DNA from: UBA5189 sp040389445
GTDB lineage: Bacteria; Chloroflexota; Limnocylindria; Limnocylindrales; CSP1-4
DNA length: 64,000 nt
Assembly: GCA_040389445.1 (NCBI GenBank)
Contig: JAZJZX010000012.1
Location: forward strand, 1-64,000
Direction: 5' to 3'
The position numbers and the translations under genes were made by a program. Position 1 is the stretch's first letter, and the number at the start of each line of letters is the position of its first letter. Below, piece after piece: positions 1-8,094 of the stretch. The notes under the pieces were generated by a model that was not told the DNA's origin, searched no databases, and saw only the letters and a list, made by a program, of their open reading frames with translations.

Positions 1-981
<981 letters not shown>

Positions 982-1118
982 TTCCAGCACCTGACCCAGG
1001 GTCAGCGGCTGGGATCAGGATAGATCCTGGAACACGCGAAATCGATTGATCGTTGACTTCTCGGCGCCCCGCGTCCGCATTGCGCGAAGGCAGCAGCCGG
1101 TTCACGTCCAGCAGCAAG

Positions 1119-1238
1119 ATCCTGGTGACTCTAGCGGAGAGGCCATACCCGTTCCCATCCCGAACACGGAAGTCAAGCTCTCCAGCGCCGAAGATACTGA
1201 GAGGGCAGCCTTTCGGGAAAATAGGTCGTCGCCAGGAT
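1119..1238 (+). rRNA. rrf: 5S ribosomal RNA
   Basis: A 120-nt 5S rRNA lies 137 nt after the 23S end. The terminal stem ATCCTGG (1119-1125) pairs with CCAGGAT (1232-1238). The conserved core CCATACCCGTTCCCATCCCGAACACGG-like segment is present around 1143-1169, as is the GGGAAAATAGGTCG-type 3' arm. An ORF that runs through this gene is spurious. No clear rho-independent terminator follows. Confidence 0.96.
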
Positions 1239-1330
1239 TTTGTGCGTCCGGGGCCGGTTTCGCCGCGTGTCGGATGGTTCCGGCTCGAGTCGGCACACCT
1301 GGCTGCGCGGTGCAGGAGTGCCGACCGCGG

Positions 1331-1336
1331 TATCCT
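1331..1336 (+). promoter_or_regulatory. putative -10 element of the LysM gene (leaderless)
   Basis: TATCCT lies 6 nt before the ATG at 1343, so transcription would begin at or next to the start codon. No Shine-Dalgarno sequence is visible upstream of the ATG and no -35 hexamer is recognisable. The call rests on similarity to other -10/start arrangements in this window. Confidence 0.35.
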
Positions 1337-1342
1337 CGGTTG

Positions 1343-2092
1343 ATGTCGCATGAGCAGGACGACGCAACAGACATGCCGCTCGAGGGCTTGTCTGCGCCGC
1401 CCCGCTGCCCGTACCTGGCGGGCGCCGATGGTGCGTGGGTATCGGAGGCAGCCTCGACGGAACACCGTTGCACGGCCGTGTTTCCCCCTGCGCCATTGGC
1501 CGTCGCCAAGCAACGTCGCCTGTGCCTGACTACCGAGCACGTCACCTGCGCGACCTATGTGGCAGCGCGCGAGGCGCGGACGGGTCTCCGCGGAAGGTCC
1601 ACGGAGGCGCATCCCGCATGGGGATGGGTTCGAACGACCCCAGTCGTGCACACGAGCCTGGGGCGTGGCGCCCTGGTGGCCGGATTGCTGGCCGATCGGC
1701 GGGGGTGGCAGGTCGTACCAGCGGTCGCGCTCGTCGCTGCCCTGGGCGCGCTCGGGATCGCGAACATCGGCTCGAACAGTGCGTCGAATCGACCGTCGAC
1801 GCCGGCAAGCTTCGTTGCCGTCGCAAGCCCGACCGTCCCGGCCACGATCCCTCCGCTTTCACCGTCGCCGGAGATCACTCCGGAGGTAACGGTCGCGCCT
1901 GTGCCGACGCCGTCAGCCGCTGCGACATCGTCGCCCGGGGCACCCACGGCCAGGGCGACGTATACGGTCAAGTCGGGAGACACCCTTTATGGCATCGCCC
2001 GCCAGTTTGGAATCAGCGTGGCGGCGTTGAAGGACTTCAACGGCCTGACGACGAACGTGATTCGCGCCGGCCTGGTCCTGCGGATCCCCTGA
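1343..2092 (+). CDS. Membrane-anchored LysM-domain protein with N-terminal four-Cys segment
   Basis: The protein has 249 aa. Residues 1-75 hold four cysteines (22, 43, 61, 69) spaced like a metal-binding site and include HRC and KQRRLCL patches. Residues about 123-142 form one transmembrane helix. A Pro/Thr/Ser-rich linker follows, and residues 206-249 are a LysM domain (YTVKSGDTLYGIARQFGIS) that in known families binds N-acetylglucosamine polymers such as peptidoglycan. The likely topology is a cytoplasmic Cys domain with LysM outside. The ATG at 1343 is chosen because any longer reading runs into the 5S gene. The gene ends 30 nt from convergent fpg. LysM and the helix are certain; the role of the Cys segment is unknown. 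Confidence 0.8.
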   Translation: MSHEQDDATDMPLEGLSAPPRCPYLAGADGAWVSEAASTEHRCTAVFPPAPLAVAKQRRLCLTTEHVTCATYVAAREARTGLRGRSTEAHPAWGWVRTTPVVHTSLGRGALVAGLLADRRGWQVVPAVALVAALGALGIANIGSNSASNRPSTPASFVAVASPTVPATIPPLSPSPEITPEVTVAPVPTPSAAATSSPGAPTARATYTVKSGDTLYGIARQFGISVAALKDFNGLTTNVIRAGLVLRIP

Positions 2093-2122
2093 CGCGCGAG
2101 CGCCTTCCGCGACACCTCGCGA

Positions 2123-3013
2123 TCAGCGCTGACAGCCCCGACACCAGGAGGTGGCTTCACTGCGTGTCGCTATCTCGCTGATCCTCGTTCCGCAGCGAGG
2201 GCAGGGTTGACCACCTCGCAGATGAACACGCAGGAAATCCCGAACTTCGGTCTCGAAACTGGGGGGGACCCGGAGGCGTAGCGTCGCGCAGGCCCGCTCG
2301 AGCGTTTCGCGCATTGCCGAGTACAGTTCATCGACTTCCTCGGCGGCGAGCGAGGAGCGCTTGCGGAACGGACTCAGCCGGGCAGCGTGGAGGATTTCGT
2401 CGCTGTAGGCGTTTCCGATCCCGGCGATGAATTCCTGGTTCCGGAGGAGCGCCTTGAGTTCCCCCGGGTGCCGCCTGATCCGCTCGCGCCACAGGTCGAT
2501 GGTCAGGGCATCATCGTCCGCGTCCGGCCCCTGTGCCCCTGGTGTCCCTCCGGGTCCGTCGTAGCCGGGTACGGGACGGTGCTCGCCCGCCGGGAGGAGG
2601 TACACCTTTCCCATCTGGGTGGGGTCCCGATAGCGAAGCTCGGCCTGTGCGACATCCGCCGGCAACCATGGGGCACCGCGCGTCCATGCGGCCGGCCGAG
2701 AGGGCCTGTGGACCCGTGCGCCGAACGCAAGTACGACGGCCGTCCTGCCGGTCATCCGCTGATCGGGTGCTGCCAGTTGGAACCGACCGGTCAGCATCGC
2801 GTTGATGACGAGCGCATCGCGTTCGAGTTGCAGCCTGAGGAACTTGCCTCGGCGGGTGATGCCGCGAAGGCGCTGGCCCACGAGCGCCTCGAGGTCTGCG
2901 GGCGTTCCTCGAACCGCGAGCGGTCCGGGCGCGCTGACCCGTACGATGGATCGACCCGCGAGCGCGACGTGAAGTGCCTCGGAAACGACGGTCAGATCGG
3001 GCAGTTCTGGCAC
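2123..3013 (-). CDS. mutM: Formamidopyrimidine-DNA glycosylase / Nei family
   Basis: The 296-aa protein is a base-excision repair glycosylase/AP lyase that removes oxidised bases such as 8-oxoguanine. The mature N terminus PELPDL supplies the catalytic proline and Glu3; a family lysine lies in RRGKFL near residue 57. A helix-two-turn-helix region contains GIGNAYSDEILHAARLSP, and the C terminus is a zinc finger (CPRC and CRGC) ending in the conserved Gln-Arg. PELPDL rather than PELPEV and MTGRF rather than MTGQL leave the exact Fpg or Nei specificity open. It starts with GTG at 3013. It is the only minus-strand gene, is divergent from the S1 gene, and its promoter overlaps that of S1. Confidence 0.92.
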   Translation of the reverse strand: MPELPDLTVVSEALHVALAGRSIVRVSAPGPLAVRGTPADLEALVGQRLRGITRRGKFLRLQLERDALVINAMLTGRFQLAAPDQRMTGRTAVVLAFGARVHRPSRPAAWTRGAPWLPADVAQAELRYRDPTQMGKVYLLPAGEHRPVPGYDGPGGTPGAQGPDADDDALTIDLWRERIRRHPGELKALLRNQEFIAGIGNAYSDEILHAARLSPFRKRSSLAAEEVDELYSAMRETLERACATLRLRVPPSFETEVRDFLRVHLRGGQPCPRCGTRISEIATRSEATSWCRGCQR

Positions 3014-3023
3014 AGTTCGGCCG

Positions 3024-3029
3024 ATTGTA
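3024..3029 (-). promoter_or_regulatory. putative -10 element of fpg
   Basis: On the minus strand the sequence reads GGCTACAAT, with TACAAT occupying 3024-3029, 10 nt before the GTG start. The same bases form most of the -35 element (TTGTAG, 3025-3030) of the opposite promoter. No good minus-strand -35 is seen. Confidence 0.5.
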
Positions 3030-3054
3030 GCCGCCGATACCCGTGTGCTAGACT
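3025..3054 (+). promoter_or_regulatory. putative promoter of the S1 gene
   Basis: The -35 is TTGTAG at 3025-3030, the spacer is 18 bp, and the -10 is TAGACT at 3049-3054 preceded by TGC, an extended -10. The mRNA would start near 3061 and have a leader of about 170 nt before the TTG start. The -35 overlaps the -10 of divergent fpg. Confidence 0.55.
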
Positions 3055-3229
3055 CCCGTGGCCCTACGGGCAGGAAAGCTGAAGAGCACGTTCACCCCGA
3101 TTTCGATGTCGAAGGAGCGGACCGCGGCAGATCATCCACGGACCACTTGATCGCCAACCTGACGGCTTGAGCGCTGCTCGAGCCGTTCTTGATTCCCGGT
3201 GGGACGCTGGATTGCAGGAGATCATCGAA

Positions 3230-5383
3230 TTGACCGAAGAAGAGCAGGGCGGGACGACGCCGCCGGCCGAGGCGATTGCCGCGGCCCCGGCCCCCGAGCA
3301 GACCGCCGCGGCGCCAGTCACCGCGGACGATCCCGCCGAATCCCTTGTCGTGGAAACCCCTGAGCCGGAGCCGGAAGCGGTGTCCGAGCCGGAGGCAACG
3401 CCGGAGCCGGAAGCGGTGTCCGAGCCGGAGGCAACGCCGGAGCCGGAGGCAACCACCGAGGAGGCGGATGCCCTGGAACCGGAGACTGCTTCGGCGGTCG
3501 TCGAGGACGACGAGCTTGCCCATGCTCCCGCGGCTGAGATTGATCCGCTGCCGTCCCGCCTCACGGGACCCGAGCCCACCACGATGGAGGAGCTGCTCGC
3601 CGAGCAGGACGCCGACATCAAGAGCTTCAAGCACGGTGACGTCGTCGACGGCACGGTCGTTCGCATCGACAAGGACGAGATCTTGGTCGACATCGGTGCC
3701 AAGAGCGAAGGGGTCGTCAGCAATCGAGAGCTCTTTGGCCGGGGTGGGGAATCCCAGCCGGCCCTCGCGATCGGCGACACGGTCCTGGTGTACGTCCTCC
3801 AGCCCGAATCGCCCGAAGGGCACGTCGTCCTCTCGCTCCGGCGGGCCGGCCTCGAGCGCAAATGGCGCTCGATGCAGGAGCAGCTCGAAGAGGGCGTCAT
3901 CATCGAGGCTCCGGTCATCGACCACAACAAGGGTGGCCTGATCGTCGACTGCGGGATCCGCGGTTTCGTTCCGATCAGCCAGATCGTCGATTTCCCGCGC
4001 CGTCCGCAGAACGATCAGCCGCGCGACGCGGCGCAGGAGATCGCCGAGAAGCTGATGCCGTTCGTCGGCCGCAGGCTCCGGCTCAAGATCCTCGAGGTCA
4101 ATCGCAAGGCCAACCGTCTGATCCTGTCGGAGAAGGTGGCGCTGTACGAGGAGCGCCGCGAGAAGCGGGATGAGCTCTTCAGCAGCCTCCAGGTCGGCCA
4201 GAAGGTCACCGGCACGGTGCGCAGCATCGCCCCGTTCGGGGTCTTCATCGACCTCGGTGGGATCGACGGCCTCGTGCACAAGAGCGAGTTGTCGTGGAAC
4301 AAGGTCAACAACCCCGAGGCCGGCTACCAGGTTGGCGAGGAGGTTGAGGCCGAGGTCATCGACATCAACCACGAGCGCGGTCGAATCAGCCTGTCCATTC
4401 GACGATTGCAGCCGGATCCGTGGCACTCGACGGTCGCTGATTTCAACGTCGGCGACGTGATCGACGGGACGGTCACCAAGCTCGTGAACTTCGGCGCATT
4501 CGTACGCGTTCGCGACGGGCTGGAAGGCCTGATCCACATCAGCGAACTGAGCCACCAGCGCGTCGCGCATCCGGGCGACGTCGTTCACGAGGGTCAGGCG
4601 CTCAAGCTCAAGATCATCAGCCTCGACTCGGAACGCCATCGCCTCGGTCTCAGCCTGAAGCAGGCTGAGGAGGCCCCGGTGCGAACGATGCCGGAGCCGG
4701 GTGCCGCCCCGACGCCCGCGCCTCGCGCCGAGCGCCGACCGCGCCCGGACCGCGAGCGCGAGCGGAGCTATACGGCCTCGGACGCGGTCCAGGAACCGGA
4801 AGGTGGGATCGACACGACGCTTGCCGCCGCCTTTGCGGGCGTGCGCGAGCAACTTGCCGCCGCCGAGGCTGCCACGGAGCCCGAGGCTGCTGCGGAGCCG
4901 GAGCCCGAGGCTGCTGCGGAGCCGGAGCCCGAGGCTGCTGCGGAGCCGGAGCCCGAGGCTGCTGCGGAGCCNNNNNNNNNNNNNNNNNNNNNNNNNNNNN
5001 NNNNNNNNNNNNNNNNNNNNNNNNNNNNNNNNNNNNNNNNNNNNNNNNNNNNNNNNNNNNNNNNNNNNNNNAGCCGGAGCCCGAGGCTGCTGCGGAGCCC
5101 GAGGCTGCTGCGGAGCCCGAGGCTGCTGCGGAGCCGGAGCCCGAGGCTGCTGCGGAGCCCGAGGCTGCTGCGGAGCCCGAGGCTGCACCAGAACCGGAGC
5201 CCGAGGCTGCGGAGCCGGAGCCCGAGGCTGCTGCGGAGCCGGAGCCCGAGGCTGCACCAGAACCGGAGCCCGAGGCTGCACCAGAACCGGAGCCCGAAAT
5301 CAGAGCCTGAGGCGACACCCGAGGCCGACGCGACCGCGACCGCGACCGACCGATTGTCGTCGGTGGAATCTGGGACTGCCTGA
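3230..5383 (+). CDS. rpsA: Ribosomal protein S1-like, four S1 domains; contains assembly gap and probable frameshift
   Basis: This is an RNA-binding S1 protein that in related bacteria helps mRNA bind the 30S subunit. After about 130 acidic Glu/Pro/Ala residues come four S1 domains, near residues 134-205, 222-305, 322-392 and 405-478 (start of each: FKHGDVVDG, EEGVIIEAPV, QVGQKVTGTV, FNVGDVIDG). The tail is a low-complexity EPEPEAAA repeat. TTG at 3230 is chosen because GCAGGAG lies 9 nt upstream; an upstream in-frame TTG at 3167 has no such site. The tail contains 100 N (4972-5071). The acidic frame resumes after it out of phase and would stop at 5310, but dropping one A from AAA at 5298-5300 restores a frame ending at 5383 with SEPEATPEAD and a Thr/Ser-rich end. 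The true length is unknown. Confidence 0.88.
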   Translation: MTEEEQGGTTPPAEAIAAAPAPEQTAAAPVTADDPAESLVVETPEPEPEAVSEPEATPEPEAVSEPEATPEPEATTEEADALEPETASAVVEDDELAHAPAAEIDPLPSRLTGPEPTTMEELLAEQDADIKSFKHGDVVDGTVVRIDKDEILVDIGAKSEGVVSNRELFGRGGESQPALAIGDTVLVYVLQPESPEGHVVLSLRRAGLERKWRSMQEQLEEGVIIEAPVIDHNKGGLIVDCGIRGFVPISQIVDFPRRPQNDQPRDAAQEIAEKLMPFVGRRLRLKILEVNRKANRLILSEKVALYEERREKRDELFSSLQVGQKVTGTVRSIAPFGVFIDLGGIDGLVHKSELSWNKVNNPEAGYQVGEEVEAEVIDINHERGRISLSIRRLQPDPWHSTVADFNVGDVIDGTVTKLVNFGAFVRVRDGLEGLIHISELSHQRVAHPGDVVHEGQALKLKIISLDSERHRLGLSLKQAEEAPVRTMPEPGAAPTPAPRAERRPRPDRERERSYTASDAVQEPEGGIDTTLAAAFAGVREQLAAAEAATEPEAAAEPEPEAAAEPEPEAAAEPEPEAAAEXXXXXXXXXXXXXXXXXXXXXXXXXXXXXXXXXXSRSPRLLRSPRLLRSPRLLRSRSPRLLRSPRLLRSPRLHQNRSPRLRSRSPRLLRSRSPRLHQNRSPRLHQNRSPKSEPEATPEADATATATDRLSSVESGTA
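3361..3460 (+). repeat. 36-nt coding tandem repeat near the S1 N terminus
   Basis: A unit of 36 nt encoding PEPEAVSEPEAT is present about 2.3 times inside the acidic N-terminal segment of the S1 protein. It resembles the C-terminal repeat in composition, and both ends of the protein are acidic and Pro-rich. Confidence 0.75.
4870..5300 (+). repeat. Coding tandem repeat (18- and 24-nt units) in the S1 tail
   Basis: Units GAGCCCGAGGCTGCTGCG (EPEAAA) and the same with one extra EP codon pair (EPEPEAAA) alternate on both sides of the N run, with later units carrying GCACCAGAACCG (APEP). Identity between units is nearly perfect, which explains why the assembly broke here and suggests recent slippage. 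Confidence 0.93.
4972..5071. other. Assembly gap of exactly 100 N
   Basis: The placeholder has round length and sits inside the S1 tail repeat, so its real size is unknown. For the acidic reading frame to continue across it the missing length must be 3n+2, not 100. Confidence 0.98.
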
Positions 5384-5558
5384 GGCCTTCGGCGAAGGCA
5401 TCCGGGACGGCCCGTCGACATCGGCGGGTCGTCCTGATTCTGGATCCGCACAGGCGCCCGACATGGGCGGTGCAGCACGCGCGGCGCAATCGCCCCCCGG
5501 ATGCGATCCTCCGCGCGTGCCCGCGGTGGCGCGACACTCCGGCGCCGCAAACCCTGCG

Positions 5559-5567
5559 TGCTAGGAT
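5559..5567 (+). promoter_or_regulatory. putative extended -10 promoter of clpC
   Basis: TGCTAGGAT gives an extended -10 with hexamer TAGGAT at 5562-5567. No convincing -35 lies 17-18 bp upstream. The start site would be near 5574, leaving a leader of about 40 nt with AAGGGGAAC as a possible ribosome-binding site. No CtsR or CIRCE-like operator is visible. Confidence 0.5.
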
Positions 5568-5613
5568 GGCGGCGCGCCGAGGTGCGCAGAAGGGGAACGG
5601 GCGTTCGAAACCG

Positions 5614-8088
5614 ATGGAGCGCTTTGACAAGTTCACGGATCGTGCGCGCAAGGTCCTGACGCTCGCGCAGGACGAGGCGCAGCGGTTCAACCACAACTAC
5701 ATCGGCACGGAGCACCTCCTTCTCGGACTGGTTCGCGAGGGCGAGGGCGTGGCCGCCCGCGTCCTGGAGAACATGAACGTCGAGCTCGCCAAGGTGCGTA
5801 CGGCGGTCGAGTTCATCATCGGTCGCGGTGACCGCCCGGTGGTCGGCGAGGTCGGGCTCACCCCGCGCGCCAAGCGTGTCATCGAGCTCGCGATCGACGA
5901 AGCTCGACGCCTCGGCCACAACTACATCGGCACCGAGCATCTCCTGCTCGGTCTCGTCCGAGAGGGCGAGGGTATCGCTGCAGGCGTGCTCGAATCACTC
6001 GGCGTGAACCTGGACAAGGTGCGCCACGAGGTCATCCGCGTCCTCTCGCAGTCCTCGTCGGTCGGCCCAGCCCAGGAAACCAAGCGCTCATCCAAGACGC
6101 CGACCGTCGACGCCCTCGGCATCAACCTGACCGACGCGGCGCGGGCCGGCAAGCTGGACCCCGTGATCGGCCGCGAGAAGGAGATCGAGCGGGTCATCCA
6201 GATCCTCGGGCGCAAGACGAAGAACAACCCGGCGCTGATCGGTGAACCCGGGGTCGGCAAGACGGCCATCGCCGAGGGCCTCGCGCACCGGATCGTGGCC
6301 GGCGATGTCCCGGACATCCTGCTGAACAAGCGCGTCCTGACGCTCGACATCGGATCCCTCGTGGCCGGCACCAAGTACCGCGGTGAGTTCGAGGAGCGCC
6401 TCAAGAAGATCATCGAGGAGCTCCGGAACACCAACGATGCGGTGCTGTTCATCGACGAGCTCCATACGCTCGTTGGAGCCGGCGCGGCTGAGGGAGCCAT
6501 CGACGCGGCGAACATCCTGAAGCCGCCGCTTGCGCGCGGCGAACTGCAGTGCATCGGCGCCACGACCCTGGACGACTACCGCAAGTACATCGAGCGTGAC
6601 GCCGCGCTTGAGCGTCGGTTCCAGCCCGTGATGGTCGAGGAGCCGACGATCGAGCAGACGATCGAGATCCTGATGGGCATCCGCGAGCGATACGAGCAGC
6701 ACCACAAGGTCACGATCACCGACGCCGCGGTCAAGGCCGCCGCCGACCTCTCGATCCGCTACATCACGGATCGGCACCTCCCGGACAAGGCCATCGACCT
6801 GATCGACGAAGCCTCGAGCCGGGTTCGCCTCCGTCACGCCTCGGCTCCGCCGGCGCTGCGCGACGCGCAGCGGGAACTCGAGAGCGTGGGCAAGGAAAAG
6901 GACGTGGCCATCAACGCCCAGGAGTACGAGTCCGCCGCCAAGCTCCGAGAGTCGGAAAGCGAGGTCCGGGAACGGGTCGAGGCGCTTCGCGAAGCGTGGC
7001 AGGCCACCATCGCCGGCGACGCCCCGACGGTCGACGAGGAGGAGATCGCGGAGGTCCTCGCCATGTGGACCGGCATCCCCGTCACCCGCATCGCCCAGGA
7101 AGAGTCCGAGCGGCTGCTCCACATGGAAGATGCGCTCCACAATCGGGTCATCGGCCAGCAGGAGGCGATCGAGACCGTCTCGAAGGCCGTCCGTCGTGCC
7201 CGTGCCGGACTGAAGGATCCGAAGCGACCGATCGGCTCGTTCATCTTCCTCGGACCGACGGGTGTCGGGAAGACGGAGTTGGCAAAGGCACTCGCGGAAT
7301 TCATGTTCGGCAGCGAGGACACGCTCATCAAGATCGACATGAGCGAGTTCATGGAGCGCCACAACGTCAGTCGCCTGGTCGGGGCCCCGCCCGGATACGT
7401 CGGCTTCGACGAGGGCGGCCAGCTGACCGAGGCGGTCCGCCGCAAGAGCTATGCGGTCATCCTCCTCGACGAGGTCGAGAAGGCGCATCCGGAGGTCTTC
7501 AACATCCTGCTCCAGATCCTCGAGGACGGCCAGTTGACGGATGCCAAGGGCCGCCGTGTCGACTTCCGGAACTGCATCATCATCATGACCTCGAACCTCG
7601 GAGCGCGGCAGCTCCAGACCGGTTCGTCGCTGGGCTTCCGCGCCGTCGCCGACAGCGATGACGCACGGGAGCAGAACTCCTACGACATCATGCGTGAGAA
7701 GGTCCAGGCGGAGCTGAAGACGAACTTCCGACCGGAATTCCTCAACCGCATCGACGCCACGGTCGTCTTCAGGTCGCTGACGATGGACGAGATTCGCCAG
7801 ATCGTCGATCTGATGCTGAACCGGGTCCGCGAGCAGCTGCGCGCCCAGGAGATGCGCCTGGAGGTTTCCCAGGCTGCGAAGGATCACCTCATCAAACTCG
7901 GCTGGGATCCCTCCTACGGCGCACGACCGATGCGTCGCGTGATCCAGAATCTCGTCGAGGACGTCCTCGCCGAACATCTTCTGCTCGGACGGTACGAGCC
8001 GGGTACGACGATCGAGGTTGATCGCACGGACGAGTCCGGACTGGACATTCACGCCTCCGAGCCAAAGACGCCCGTCGAAGTTTCCTAG
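5614..8088 (+). CDS. clpC: ATP-dependent Clp protease ATPase subunit ClpC
   Basis: The 824-aa protein is a Hsp100 unfoldase that feeds substrates to ClpP. Two Clp-N repeats (each with HNYIGTEHLLLGLVREGEG) fill residues 1-140. AAA1 has Walker A GEPGVGKTAIAEG near 210 and Walker B VLFIDELHTLVGAG. A UVR-type coiled middle region spans about 428-455. AAA2 has GPTGVGKTELAKAL near 548, with a C-terminal D2-small domain. The ATG at 5614 gives the normal N terminus MERFDKFTDRA; the reading frame stays open further upstream without conserved residues. It lies 6 nt before radA. The usual partners ctsR, mcsA and mcsB are absent from this locus, so control by CtsR is not supported here. Confidence 0.96.
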   Translation: MERFDKFTDRARKVLTLAQDEAQRFNHNYIGTEHLLLGLVREGEGVAARVLENMNVELAKVRTAVEFIIGRGDRPVVGEVGLTPRAKRVIELAIDEARRLGHNYIGTEHLLLGLVREGEGIAAGVLESLGVNLDKVRHEVIRVLSQSSSVGPAQETKRSSKTPTVDALGINLTDAARAGKLDPVIGREKEIERVIQILGRKTKNNPALIGEPGVGKTAIAEGLAHRIVAGDVPDILLNKRVLTLDIGSLVAGTKYRGEFEERLKKIIEELRNTNDAVLFIDELHTLVGAGAAEGAIDAANILKPPLARGELQCIGATTLDDYRKYIERDAALERRFQPVMVEEPTIEQTIEILMGIRERYEQHHKVTITDAAVKAAADLSIRYITDRHLPDKAIDLIDEASSRVRLRHASAPPALRDAQRELESVGKEKDVAINAQEYESAAKLRESESEVRERVEALREAWQATIAGDAPTVDEEEIAEVLAMWTGIPVTRIAQEESERLLHMEDALHNRVIGQQEAIETVSKAVRRARAGLKDPKRPIGSFIFLGPTGVGKTELAKALAEFMFGSEDTLIKIDMSEFMERHNVSRLVGAPPGYVGFDEGGQLTEAVRRKSYAVILLDEVEKAHPEVFNILLQILEDGQLTDAKGRRVDFRNCIIIMTSNLGARQLQTGSSLGFRAVADSDDAREQNSYDIMREKVQAELKTNFRPEFLNRIDATVVFRSLTMDEIRQIVDLMLNRVREQLRAQEMRLEVSQAAKDHLIKLGWDPSYGARPMRRVIQNLVEDVLAEHLLLGRYEPGTTIEVDRTDESGLDIHASEPKTPVEVS

Positions 8089-8094
8089 GCACCC

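Noticed and set aside
1046..1342. Longer reading of the LysM gene starting at 1046
   Set aside because: It runs through the 5S rRNA gene; conserved-looking residues begin only after the ATG at 1343.
3064..3930. Minus-strand frame opposite the S1 gene rich in Ser
   Set aside because: It is the reverse of the Glu/Pro/Ala repeat and S1 domains; no independent evidence of coding.
4870..5300. CRISPR-like array in the S1 region
   Set aside because: The units are directly adjacent, without spacers, and encode an in-frame acidic repeat.
5470..5613. N-terminal extension of ClpC
   Set aside because: The extension is not conserved and contains the predicted promoter; ATG 5614 gives the normal ClpC start.
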